58,645 nucleotides of DNA from an uncultured Bacteroidales bacterium (GCA_949123685.1 CASBHZ010000009.1:1-58645), one strand, 5' to 3'; counted from the stretch's first letter, positions 17,950-26,134 are shown. Notes: generated by a model not told the origin, from the sequence alone. A program made the numbers and translations.

Positions 17950-19371
17950 ATGGATGAAGTTTTTAAATACATAATCGGTCTTGGCGCTGCCGTGATGATG
18001 CCCGTTATATTCACTGTTTTGGGTCTATGCATCGGCATCAAGTTCGGAGATGCCTTGAAATCAGGTCTTAAGGTCGGTGTCGGATTCGTGGGACTTTCAA
18101 TAGTCACCGCCCTTTTGACTTCAGCTCTGGGACCTGCGCTCAATAAAGTGGTCGAGATCTATGATCTCCAACTCAAAGTGTTCGACATGGGATGGCCTGC
18201 GGCGGCATCGGTAGCGTATAACACGGCTGTCGGTGCGTTTGTGATTCCCGTGTGTCTCGGAGTGAACCTTCTTATGCTGTTTACCAAGACAACGCGCACT
18301 GTCAACATAGATTTGTGGAATTATTGGCATTTCGCGTTTATAGGTGCGGTGGTATATTTTGCATCCGATTCGTTGGCGTGGGGCTTTTTTGCCGCGATTG
18401 TGTGCTATGTCATCACTTTGGTGATTGCGGATATGACGGCACGCAAATTTCAGAATTTTTATAACGGAATGGACGGTATATCCATACCTCAACCGTTTTG
18501 CGCCGGCTTTGTGCCTTTTGCGATAGGAGTCAACTGGATATTCGATAGGATACCTGTTCTGAATAAGCTTGAGATAGATGCCGAGGGTTTGAAAAAGAAA
18601 TTCGGTGTTCTCGGGGAGCCGCTTTTGCTTGGAGTCATAGTGGGTGTGGGCATTGGCTGCCTCACTTGTGAGAATTGGAACGAGATAGTTGACAATATTC
18701 CTTATATTCTCGGTTTAGGTATAAAGATGGGCGCGGTGATGGAACTTATCCCGCGTGTCACGGTGTTGTTTATCGAGGGTCTGAAGCCTATCTCGGATGC
18801 CACACGCAGTCTTATAGCCAGAAAATTCAAGGGTGCAGACGGTTTGAATATCGGAATGAGTCCGGCGCTGGTGATCGGGCATCCGGCTACGCTCGTGGCT
18901 TCAATCCTGCTGATACCCGTAACACTGTTGCTGGCGGTAATACTTCCCGGCAATCAGTTCCTGCCACTCGCCTCGCTTGCCGGTATGTTCTATCTCTTCC
19001 CGTTGATGCTCCCTTTCACTAAAGGCAACGTGGTTAAGACCTTTGTTGCCGGTTTGGTCGCTATGGTTGCCGGTCTATATATGGTTACCAACATGGCTCC
19101 CGCATTCACAGTGGCGGCGCATGACGTGTTCAATGCCACGGGAGACGCAGCCGTGGCAATTCCCGGAGGATTCGATGGCGGGTCGCTGGATTTCGCTTCA
19201 AGTCCGCTTGCCTGGATTATCTATCAATGTTCATGCAACCTTAAATGGGTGGGAGCAGGCATATTGGTAGTTGTATCTTTGGGAATGGCGATCTTTAACA
19301 GAATCCTGATAGAAAGGAACCGGAAAGCCATGATCGCGGCAGGTTCGGATAAATTACAGAAAACAGAATAA
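17950..19371 (+). CDS. Orphan PTS EIIC (galactitol-type) permease
   Basis: 473 aa integral membrane protein with about 10 hydrophobic segments, matching the GatC-type EIIC family (EIIC-GAT): IIGLGAAVMMPVIFTVLGL, LKSGLKVGVGFVGLSIV, GWPAAASVAYNTAVGAF, NGMDGISIPQPFCAGF, MGAVMELIPRVTVLFIEGL and MSPALVIGHPATLVASI. Family members normally work with EIIA and EIIB, but none lies here and Bacteroidota generally lack a sugar PTS. It is therefore probably a non-phosphorylating transporter. Between the periplasmic KduI and the cytoplasmic KduD it is the obvious candidate to carry the keto-deoxyuronate across the inner membrane (inference). The short leader contains AGCTTCTAAAA just before the ATG. Confidence 0.85.
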   Translation: MDEVFKYIIGLGAAVMMPVIFTVLGLCIGIKFGDALKSGLKVGVGFVGLSIVTALLTSALGPALNKVVEIYDLQLKVFDMGWPAAASVAYNTAVGAFVIPVCLGVNLLMLFTKTTRTVNIDLWNYWHFAFIGAVVYFASDSLAWGFFAAIVCYVITLVIADMTARKFQNFYNGMDGISIPQPFCAGFVPFAIGVNWIFDRIPVLNKLEIDAEGLKKKFGVLGEPLLLGVIVGVGIGCLTCENWNEIVDNIPYILGLGIKMGAVMELIPRVTVLFIEGLKPISDATRSLIARKFKGADGLNIGMSPALVIGHPATLVASILLIPVTLLLAVILPGNQFLPLASLAGMFYLFPLMLPFTKGNVVKTFVAGLVAMVAGLYMVTNMAPAFTVAAHDVFNATGDAAVAIPGGFDGGSLDFASSPLAWIIYQCSCNLKWVGAGILVVVSLGMAIFNRILIERNRKAMIAAGSDKLQKTE

Positions 19372-19431
19372 ATCTATGCTATTATAAGGGTATCCAAGCC
19401 TTCAATAGCTTCTAAAAATAAACACTCTGAT

Positions 19432-20352
19432 ATGAAAAAGACTTTTTTAGCATTGTTAATGTTTGTTGGTTGCGGAGTTTTGCAGGCACAAACAAATTAC
19501 CGTATACTTTACGCTTGCCATCCGGAGGATGTGAAGCATTATGACAACGGGCAGCTCCGCTCCCACTTCCTTATGGAGAAAGTAATGGAAGCGGATAAGG
19601 TCAACTTGACATACACTATGTATGACCGTCTGATATATGGCGGCGTAATGCCTGTGGCTAAAACCGTAGAGCTGGAGACGATAGATCCGTTGAAAGCCAA
19701 GTATTTTCTTGAACGCCGTGAATTAGGTGTGATCAACACGGGCGGTGATGGCATTGTCAACGTAGACGGCAAGGATTATGAACTCCATTTCAAGGATGCA
19801 TTGTATGTGGGTCAGGGCAACAAGAAGGTTACCTTCCGTAGCAAGGATTCTTCAAACCCTGCAAAATTCTATATCAATTCAACGCGTGCCCACAAGCATT
19901 ACAAAACACAGTTGATTTCCATTGACGGCAGGAAGGGGACAATCAAGGCGAATCAGATTAAAGCCGGCTCTCTTGCCGAGAGCAATGACCGTATTATCAA
20001 CCAGTTGATAGTTAATAATGTGCTTGAGGAAGGACCATGCGAATTGCAGATGGGATTGACCGAACTCAAGACGGGTTCGGTATGGAACACAATGCCGGCA
20101 CATGTTCATGACCGACGCGTAGAGGCATATTATTATTTCAATGTGCCCGAAGGCAACCGCATCTGTCATATAATGGGTGAACCCAAAGAGAACCGTCTCA
20201 TTTGGATGAATCCCGAACAAGCTGTTATTTCTCCCGAATGGAGCATCCATTGCGCGGCAGGCACGAGCAACTACATGTTCATCTGGGGCATGGGCGGTGA
20301 AAACCTCGACTATACCGATCAGGATCGCTTCCCATACTCCGAGATGCGTTAA
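19432..20352 (+). CDS. kduI: 5-dehydro-4-deoxy-D-glucuronate isomerase KduI with a signal peptide
   Basis: 306 aa. Residues 1-20 ([19 protein letters not shown]) form a Sec signal peptide; the rest aligns over its full length with KduI ([83 protein letters not shown]). The zinc ligands of E. coli KduI (His196, His198, Glu203, His245) correspond with exact spacing to His224, His226, Glu231 and His273, so it should be active. It isomerises the open-chain 5-keto-4-deoxyuronate made by GH105 to 3-deoxy-D-glycero-2,5-hexodiulosonate. KduI is usually cytoplasmic; export here would place the step in the periplasm. Last gene of the locus. Confidence 0.93.
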   Translation: MKKTFLALLMFVGCGVLQAQTNYRILYACHPEDVKHYDNGQLRSHFLMEKVMEADKVNLTYTMYDRLIYGGVMPVAKTVELETIDPLKAKYFLERRELGVINTGGDGIVNVDGKDYELHFKDALYVGQGNKKVTFRSKDSSNPAKFYINSTRAHKHYKTQLISIDGRKGTIKANQIKAGSLAESNDRIINQLIVNNVLEEGPCELQMGLTELKTGSVWNTMPAHVHDRRVEAYYYFNVPEGNRICHIMGEPKENRLIWMNPEQAVISPEWSIHCAAGTSNYMFIWGMGGENLDYTDQDRFPYSEMR

Positions 20353-20413
20353 TACAGGTTGTTCCAACGCAATCCTACTTTTTTCTTGAGGGGACGAATA
20401 TTTTCGTTATAGT

Positions 20414-20461
20414 GTGTAAATACTCATTCAAATGAGTGCCTTGGCACTCATTTGAATGAGT
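20414..20461. repeat. Perfect 19-bp inverted repeat between convergent genes; repeat copy A
   Basis: ACTCATTCAAATGAGTGCC and its complement (20422-20440 and 20443-20461) are separated by only TT. It lies between the ends of kduI and the DUF4143 ATPase, so it can act as a bidirectional terminator. The 39 bp at 20414-20452 match 51160-51198 at 34 of 39 positions without gaps, showing that this is a dispersed element rather than a simple terminator. Confidence 0.8.
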
Positions 20462-20473
20462 TATCTTATTATA

Positions 20474-21763
20474 TTAATCGCGTAAGGTTGATACCGGGAC
20501 AACCAGCACACCATCGTTCCGGCGGTAAGCATAGTCACCGACAGCGGTGATAACCATCATAAATGAAGGACTCTTCATCTTTGAAGTGTCGAGACGATCA
20601 GCAAGTTTTAAAAGATTGGCAGCACCCTCTTCAATCAGTTTGTCGCCCCCGAGTTTGATTTCGACAAGTCCATAGCTACCATTGCGGAGGTGAACAACTG
20701 CATCACATTCCAAACCGTTTTTATCACGGTAGTGAAATATATCGCCTTCAATGGGTTGCGCATACACACGCAGATCTCGAACGCATAAGGTCTCAAAAAT
20801 CAGTCCGAATGTGTTGAGGTCATTAATCAGATCATCAGGTCCGAGACCGAGTGCTGCACATGCGATTGACGGGTCGGAATAGTATCTTGTGTCAGAAGTG
20901 CGAATAGCGGTCTTGCTGCGAAGGTTTGGATTCCATGCAGGCATATCCTCTATTACGAAAATAGCTTTGAGGGCATTGAGGTATGAGTATACAGTTTTGT
21001 CGCTTAGTTCTGTCGTATCGTTTGCCTTAATGTCTTCCACAATGGCTTGAGTACTTACTTGTGCGCCTTGAAATCTTGCCAAAGATCTCATAATCCGACG
21101 TGTTCGCTGCTCATCACGCTCGACATCATCTACGCGGGATATATCAGTGCGAACAATTGCCTCGAAATAATTGATTGACTGACGCAGAGCAGATTTCTCA
21201 AATCCTTTATTCGATGCTTTAGGCCATCCTCCACGGCATGTAAGGAATGCTATGTCGCTTAGTTTCAATGCGGATTGTCCTCTAATTGGTGTGCTTTTAT
21301 TAGCATTGAAAAGCTGAGACAAACTAACTTCTCCACTTGAGTTGCCAGACTCCCATAATGACATCGGTCGCATGGTCAGCCACGATATGCGTCCGGCACC
21401 GGAATGCTTCATCTTATCTTTTTCCTTCTTAGGAGGAACGGCGGATCCTGTAAGTATGAATTGTCCATCACCATGGCGGTGATCTACCTCATAACGAACA
21501 GCATCCCAAATTTTAGTTGCAATCTGCCACTCGTCGATGAGACGTGGTGTCTGTCCGGCTAAGATATAACTGATATCAGTTTCAATCATTTGCAGATATT
21601 GGGCGCTTTTAACCGGATCATCCATATAGATAACGCTTTCGCAAATTTGTTCAGCAGTGGTTGTCTTGCCACATGCCTTAGGTCCCTCAATCAGAACTGC
21701 GCCCATAGCATCAAGTTCGTCTTTGATAATTCGGTCCATTATTCGTTTTCTATAATTATCCAT
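20474..21763 (-). CDS. AAA-family ATPase with DUF4143 domain
   Basis: 429 aa. The N-terminal AAA_14 domain has Walker A GPKACGKTT near residue 27, Walker B-like RLIDEW near 93 and sensor ILTGSAVPP near 125. The C-terminal DUF4143 region contains FHYRDKNGLECDAVV and YGLVEIKLGG, a PD-(D/E)XK-like signature. Such proteins are very common in gut Bacteroidales and archaea, often near mobile DNA; their function is unknown to me. It is alone in its orientation, convergent with kduI, and is bordered by the 20422-20461 hairpin and the 23-bp triple repeat at 21832-21891, which suggests an inserted unit. No transposase or clear attachment site is visible. Confidence 0.88.
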   Translation of the reverse strand: MDNYRKRIMDRIIKDELDAMGAVLIEGPKACGKTTTAEQICESVIYMDDPVKSAQYLQMIETDISYILAGQTPRLIDEWQIATKIWDAVRYEVDHRHGDGQFILTGSAVPPKKEKDKMKHSGAGRISWLTMRPMSLWESGNSSGEVSLSQLFNANKSTPIRGQSALKLSDIAFLTCRGGWPKASNKGFEKSALRQSINYFEAIVRTDISRVDDVERDEQRTRRIMRSLARFQGAQVSTQAIVEDIKANDTTELSDKTVYSYLNALKAIFVIEDMPAWNPNLRSKTAIRTSDTRYYSDPSIACAALGLGPDDLINDLNTFGLIFETLCVRDLRVYAQPIEGDIFHYRDKNGLECDAVVHLRNGSYGLVEIKLGGDKLIEEGAANLLKLADRLDTSKMKSPSFMMVITAVGDYAYRRNDGVLVVPVSTLRD

Positions 21764-21831
21764 AAGGTAATATTTTACTTATACAAAAGTAATGTATTAA
21801 TTTCAGATAATCAAGTGTTTGTGTGTATAAT

Positions 21832-21891
21832 TTCCAAAGTTGGCGCATTTTTGCTTCCAAAGTTGGCGTATTTTCGCTTCCAAGGTTGGCG
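21832..21891. repeat. Three tandem 23-bp repeats
   Basis: TTCCAAAGTTGGCG begins at 21832 and 21855, and the variant TTCCAAGGTTGGCG at 21878, an exact period of 23. Each copy has a CCAAnnTTGG dyad. The array lies 70 bp upstream of the DUF4143 ATPase start and about 75 bp upstream of the acyl-CoA ligase promoter. It could be an operator array or an end of an old insertion element. Confidence 0.75.
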
Positions 21892-21964
21892 TTTCTCTTT
21901 TCATAAAAGAAGGATTGTTTGTTGCCGGTCGTAGAGATTATAGAGGATACAATGATGAAATGGT

Positions 21965-21996
21965 TTTGGCGGTTGGGTGGAAATTTGTTAATTTTG
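21965..21996 (+). promoter_or_regulatory. Promoter of the acyl-CoA ligase gene
   Basis: TTTG at 21965-21968, 20 bp, then TAATTTTG at 21989-21996. Transcription would start near 22003. The leader then forms a small hairpin AACGGC-GAA-GCCGTT (about 22013-22027). Confidence 0.72.
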
Positions 21997-22059
21997 CAGT
22001 GAACTATGTGGAACGGCGAAGCCGTTTTAAAAGAGTAATCATGTGGTTCATATGACCCT

Positions 22060-23874
22060 ATGGCAAATAAATTGGTTGAAATAGTGGCTGAAAATGCCCG
22101 GAAGCTGCATGGCCGGGAGGCTTACCGCTTCTGCTGGCGCAAAGATGGTGAATGGCTTTCGACTCCTTGGGAGGAGTTTGCCGTGCAGGTGGAAGTGGCT
22201 GCTAAATCTTTGGCATTGCTCGGTCTTGTAGAAAAAGATAGGGTTGCTATCTGTTCTCCAAATACCCCCCAGATATTGATCACGGAATTAGGCGCGTTCA
22301 AGAATCGTCTTTCATGTATCCCTATCTATTCGAGCAGTTCGCAGGCGCAGTATGATTTCATTGTAGCCGACGGTGGTGCCTCCGTGCTTTTTGTTGGCGA
22401 CAGCCACCAGTATCCACTCGCTTATAATCACTGGAAAGCGAATCCAGATAAGATTCGCAGGATAGTGATTTTCAAGAATGACGGACTCGATCTTCGCGAG
22501 GATGACACCGTGTCGATATTTTGGGATGACTTCGTGCGTCTCGGCATGACCGCTTCCGAGGAGGTAGCTAAAGAAGTGGAAGAACGCGCTGAGCGTGGAC
22601 TCCCGGAAGATGTTGCAACTTTGATTTATACTTCAGGCACTACCGGGGAGCCAAAAGGGGTGGTTATCTCCCATTCCAATTATGATGCGGCAATCGAGAT
22701 GCATATCAAGCTCTTGAGCGGCATTAATGATGATGACCTTTCGATGGCTTTCCTGCCTATGTCGCATATTCTTGAAAAAGCTTGGTGTTTCTTCTGCATT
22801 ACGCGGGGTCTTGCGATTGCGGTCAATTATGATCCGCGCCTGATTCAGGATACGATTCATGAGGTCAAACCGAATGTCATGTGTTGCGTGCCGCGTTTCT
22901 GGGAAAAGGTTTATGCCGGGGTTCGGGAGAAAATTGCCGGTATGAGCAGTTTCCAGCGCGCTATGGTAAACAGGGCATTGCTTATCGGACATAAGCGTAA
23001 TCTGGATTACCGCAGGGTAGGAAAGAAGGCTCCATGGCTTGTAGAGAAGGAATATCAGTTCTGGGATAAACGTATTTTCTCTAAACTTAAACATGCCATC
23101 GGAATCCCTAATCCTAATTTCTTTCCGACTGCGGGTGCCCCCCTCAGCAACCGTATATGCGAGTTCATGCATTCGGTGGGCATAGATATAATTATCGGTT
23201 ATGGGTTGAGCGAGACCACGGCGACTGTCAGCTGTTTCCCCGATGTGGATTATGAAATCGGCACGGTTGGCCGTCCATTGCCGGGAGTGAAAGTGCGTAT
23301 CGACGATAACGGGGAAATTCTTGTAAAAGCGGCAACTGTCACTCCGGGATATTATAACAATCCGGAAGCAAATGCAAAAGCTTTTACTGAAGACGGATAT
23401 TTCCGCACCGGTGACGCAGGACATTTCACTCCTTCCGGAGCATTGGTGCTTACGGAGCGTGTCAAGGATCTATTCAAGACATCCAACGGAAAATATATTG
23501 CCCCGCAGATGATGGAGAGCCGCCTTGCCGAGAATAAGTATATTGACGAAGTGGCAGTCATTGGCGATCAGCGCAAATATGTCACGGCGCTTGTCGTGCC
23601 TAATCTTTCACAGCTCCGTCGCTGGGCAGAGAAAGAGGGTATTCCTACCGAAGACAGTGCCGCACTTTGTGCCGATCCGCGCACGGTAAGCTTCATGATG
23701 TCGGAAATAAATCCGATTCAGGCAGACCTTGCTGAATTTGAGAAGATCAAGAAGATAACCCTTCTTCCCCATCATTTCTCCATCATGAACGGTGAAGTTA
23801 CCAATACGATGAAGGTGCGCCGTCCAGTGGTTAACGCGCGTTATGCCCGCGAAATCGAAAAAATGTATAATTAG
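22060..23874 (+). CDS. Long-chain fatty acid-CoA ligase (AMP-binding)
   Basis: 604 aa ANL-superfamily enzyme. The P-loop-like A3 motif is LIYTSGTTGEPKGVV near residue 187; other landmarks are MSHILEKAWCFFCI, PRFWEKVYAGVREKI, the A5 motif GYGLSETTATVSCF near 387, GYFRTGDAGHF near 446 and LKTSNGKY-like LFKTSNGKYIAP with the catalytic-lysine region TNTMKVRRP near the end. It activates fatty acids to acyl-CoA through an acyl-adenylate. It is of the FAA1/FadD15 type found in most Bacteroidales. It is monocistronic with its own promoter; a repeat-rich hairpin region follows. Confidence 0.92.
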   Translation: MANKLVEIVAENARKLHGREAYRFCWRKDGEWLSTPWEEFAVQVEVAAKSLALLGLVEKDRVAICSPNTPQILITELGAFKNRLSCIPIYSSSSQAQYDFIVADGGASVLFVGDSHQYPLAYNHWKANPDKIRRIVIFKNDGLDLREDDTVSIFWDDFVRLGMTASEEVAKEVEERAERGLPEDVATLIYTSGTTGEPKGVVISHSNYDAAIEMHIKLLSGINDDDLSMAFLPMSHILEKAWCFFCITRGLAIAVNYDPRLIQDTIHEVKPNVMCCVPRFWEKVYAGVREKIAGMSSFQRAMVNRALLIGHKRNLDYRRVGKKAPWLVEKEYQFWDKRIFSKLKHAIGIPNPNFFPTAGAPLSNRICEFMHSVGIDIIIGYGLSETTATVSCFPDVDYEIGTVGRPLPGVKVRIDDNGEILVKAATVTPGYYNNPEANAKAFTEDGYFRTGDAGHFTPSGALVLTERVKDLFKTSNGKYIAPQMMESRLAENKYIDEVAVIGDQRKYVTALVVPNLSQLRRWAEKEGIPTEDSAALCADPRTVSFMMSEINPIQADLAEFEKIKKITLLPHHFSIMNGEVTNTMKVRRPVVNARYAREIEKMYN

Positions 23875-23996
23875 AGGCTTTAGGTTTTAGGCATTAGGCG
23901 TTAGGTTTTGATGCAGGGAAGGGTTTTTATATACTAAAGCCTAACACCTAAAGCCTAACACCTAAAGCCTAACACCTAAAGCCTAAAGCCTAAAAC
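23875..23996. repeat. TTAGGC-like repeats forming an inverted array before prfB
   Basis: Three copies of CTAAAGCCTAACAC (23934-23975, period 14) plus degenerate CTAAAGC units run to 23996. The complement-like sequence GGCTTTAGG, TTTTAGGC, TTAGGCG, TTAGG occupies 23877-23907. The two halves can pair into a long imperfect hairpin. It fills the whole gap between the acyl-CoA ligase and prfB and so forms the terminator of one and the leader of the other. Confidence 0.75.
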
Positions 23997-23997
23997 A

Positions 23998-25110
23998 ATG
24001 ATAACACTTGAACAACTTAAGGATGCCGAAGAGCGCACCGGTTCGCTCAAAAGATATCTCGACATAGATTCTAAGAAAATAGAGGTTGAGGAGGAGGAAT
24101 TGCGCACTCATGTTGCCGATTTCTGGGATGACCGCGATAAGGCGGAAGCCCAGATGCGCAAGATCAAGGAGCTTCATTTCTGGATTGATTCCTACATTGC
24201 GCTTGAAAAGCAGGTAGAGGAGTTGCAACTTGCCTTTGATTTCGTGAAAGAGGGTCTTGTCACGGAGCAGGAAGTGGATGCGCAATACGAAGGAGTGATC
24301 AAGGAGATTGAGAGTCTTGAACTGCGCAACATGTTGCGCCGTGAAGAGGATAAGCTCGGTGTGGTTCTCAAGATCAATTCGGGTGCCGGAGGCACGGAAA
24401 GTCAGGACTGGGCTTCGATGCTTATGCGTCTTTATCTCCGTTATGCAGAACGTCATGGATATAAGACTTCTATCGCTCAGATACTTGATGGCGATGAGGC
24501 AGGTATCAAGTCTGTTACTATAAATGTGGAGGGCGATTATGCATATGGTTTCTTGAAGAGCGAGAACGGTGTTCATCGTCTTGTGCGTGTCAGTCCTTAT
24601 AATGCCCAAGGTAAACGTATGACATCGTTTGCCTCGGTGTTCGTCACTCCATTGGTAGATGACACTATAGATATTCAAGTAGAGACGGCACGTGTATCGT
24701 GGGATACTTTCCGTTCAGGCGGTGCCGGAGGTCAGAATGTCAACAAGGTTGAATCCGGTGTTCGTTTGCGCTATCAATATAAGGATCCATATACCGGAGA
24801 GGAGGAGGAGATTCTTATAGAGAATACCGAAACCCGCGATCAGCCCAAGAATAAAGAGAACGCCATGCGTCAGTTGAAATCTATCCTTTATGAGAAAGAA
24901 CTTCAGCATCGCATGGAAGAGCAGGCAAAGATTGAAGCCGGCAAGAAGAAAATTGAATGGGGAAGCCAGATACGCAGTTATGTCTTCGACGATCGTCGTG
25001 TCAAAGATCATCGCACAAACTATCAGACCTCCGATGTCAACGGGGTCATGGACGGAGAGATTGATGAATTTATCAAGGCTTACCTGATGGAGTTTGCAGC
25101 TTCTGAATAA
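23998..25110 (+). CDS. prfB: Peptide chain release factor 2
   Basis: 370 aa. Class I release factor with the peptidyl-hydrolysis motif GGQ (about 244-246, in RSGGAGGQNVNKVESGV) and the domain order of RF2 (INSGAGGTESQDWASMLMR, RIKDHRT-like RRVKDHRTNYQTSDV). The stop-codon tripeptide, SPF in E. coli RF2, reads SPY (residues 199-201, RVSPYNAQGKRMTSF). At the site of the E. coli programmed frameshift the sequence is in-frame CTC GAC (24058-24063), so there is no internal TGA and the usual autoregulation is absent. Its 3' end overlaps the convergent GT9 gene by 38 bp. Confidence 0.95.
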   Translation: MITLEQLKDAEERTGSLKRYLDIDSKKIEVEEEELRTHVADFWDDRDKAEAQMRKIKELHFWIDSYIALEKQVEELQLAFDFVKEGLVTEQEVDAQYEGVIKEIESLELRNMLRREEDKLGVVLKINSGAGGTESQDWASMLMRLYLRYAERHGYKTSIAQILDGDEAGIKSVTINVEGDYAYGFLKSENGVHRLVRVSPYNAQGKRMTSFASVFVTPLVDDTIDIQVETARVSWDTFRSGGAGGQNVNKVESGVRLRYQYKDPYTGEEEEILIENTETRDQPKNKENAMRQLKSILYEKELQHRMEEQAKIEAGKKKIEWGSQIRSYVFDDRRVKDHRTNYQTSDVNGVMDGEIDEFIKAYLMEFAASE

Positions 25111-26134
25111 TCATCTGAGGGGTGATTCCCCAGAGACAATGATAGTCGCCGCGCATGCATGGTTTGTTTCCGAACACCGAGCATGGGCGGCATGTCATAT
25201 CTAACTGCACGGCATCTGCCGGATTTTGTCGCCATCCAAGGAATCCGGTGTAAGGATGTGTGGCACCCCAGACGCTCACCGTGCGTAATCCTACAAGTGA
25301 TGCTAAATGCATGTTTGCCGAGTCCATTGAGAGCATGGCATCGCAATGGCTTAGCAATGAAAGTTCTGCACCGATGCCTAATGATGCAGAAGCCATGTTT
25401 ATGATGTTGGGGAATTTATCGGCAAGAGATGCGATCTGACGCTCTTCGCGCATTCCGAAGCCGAAGATGAAGATGCGGGTGTCGGGACGTGAAGCGAAAT
25501 GCTCAGTCACTTTTTCCAAAAGTTCAAACGGATATATCTTGCCGGGATGTTTTGCGAAAGGTGCGATCGCGAGCCAATATTCTCCCTCCTTTTTAGGGTT
25601 GCATACATCCCTAAATTCCAAGGGATTACCTTTGCCGTCTCCATAAAGGGAATGGAATCTGTCGGCGAGTGTGACACCGGCATGACGGAATACGTCTTCG
25701 TAACGTACCGGCGTGGGTCTTAGAGGTATCAACACCTTGTGGTTCGGACGGGTCAGTTTCTTTTTTTCGTCACGTCCCTTATGGATATGCCTGCATTTCA
25801 CGCCACGCATCTTCAGGAATGTGCGTAATAGTTTTGTGCGCAGCACATCATGAAGATCCACATACGTATCAATACTGAAACGGGACTTCAATGCCGATGA
25901 AAGCCGCCACAATCCCGAGAATCCTTTGTAGTTGTCAAGGTCGATGCCTACAACTGTAAGGTTCTCGGGTTTGTTTATGAAAACTTGTGCCGGATGGTTG
26001 CGCGTGAGGAAATAGAATCTGTCGTCGGGATTCGCCAGGCAAGCGTTGTATACCGACGGCAGGGTCATTGCCACATCGCCCAATGCCGAGAAACGGCTTA
26101 TGAGTATGTTACGTATTTTACTTTTTCTTTGCAT
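25073..26134 (-). CDS. GT9-family glycosyltransferase (heptosyltransferase-like)
   Basis: 353 aa from the ATG at 26134; an in-frame ATG nine codons upstream (26161) is less likely because the family begins at NILISRFSALGDVAMTLP. GT9 landmarks are that N-terminal motif, LAIAPFAKHPGKIYPFELLEKV near residue 200, IFIFGFGMREERQ and the donor-binding MLSMDSANMHLASLVGLRTVSVWGATHPYTGF near 280. A Cys-rich tail (DMTCRPCSVFGNKPCMRGDYHC) is typical of Bacteroidota members. It would transfer heptose or a related sugar in lipopolysaccharide core assembly in the cytoplasm. The start lies inside the preceding DUF4254 gene (17-bp overlap), so the two are translationally coupled. Confidence 0.88.
   Translation of the reverse strand: MQRKSKIRNILISRFSALGDVAMTLPSVYNACLANPDDRFYFLTRNHPAQVFINKPENLTVVGIDLDNYKGFSGLWRLSSALKSRFSIDTYVDLHDVLRTKLLRTFLKMRGVKCRHIHKGRDEKKKLTRPNHKVLIPLRPTPVRYEDVFRHAGVTLADRFHSLYGDGKGNPLEFRDVCNPKKEGEYWLAIAPFAKHPGKIYPFELLEKVTEHFASRPDTRIFIFGFGMREERQIASLADKFPNIINMASASLGIGAELSLLSHCDAMLSMDSANMHLASLVGLRTVSVWGATHPYTGFLGWRQNPADAVQLDMTCRPCSVFGNKPCMRGDYHCLWGITPQMIIQKLQTPSGKP

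Noticed and set aside
21832..21891. CRISPR array
   Set aside because: The repeats are short (14-bp core), there are only three, and the 9-bp gaps are nearly identical to each other, not unique spacers. No cas genes are nearby.
22633..23424. Minus-strand open frame of 263 codons
   Set aside because: It is antisense to the conserved core of the acyl-CoA ligase and is a by-product of codon bias.
23934..23996. CRISPR or telomere-like array
   Set aside because: The units abut with no spacers; the TTAGGC resemblance to telomeres is coincidental in a circular-type bacterial chromosome.
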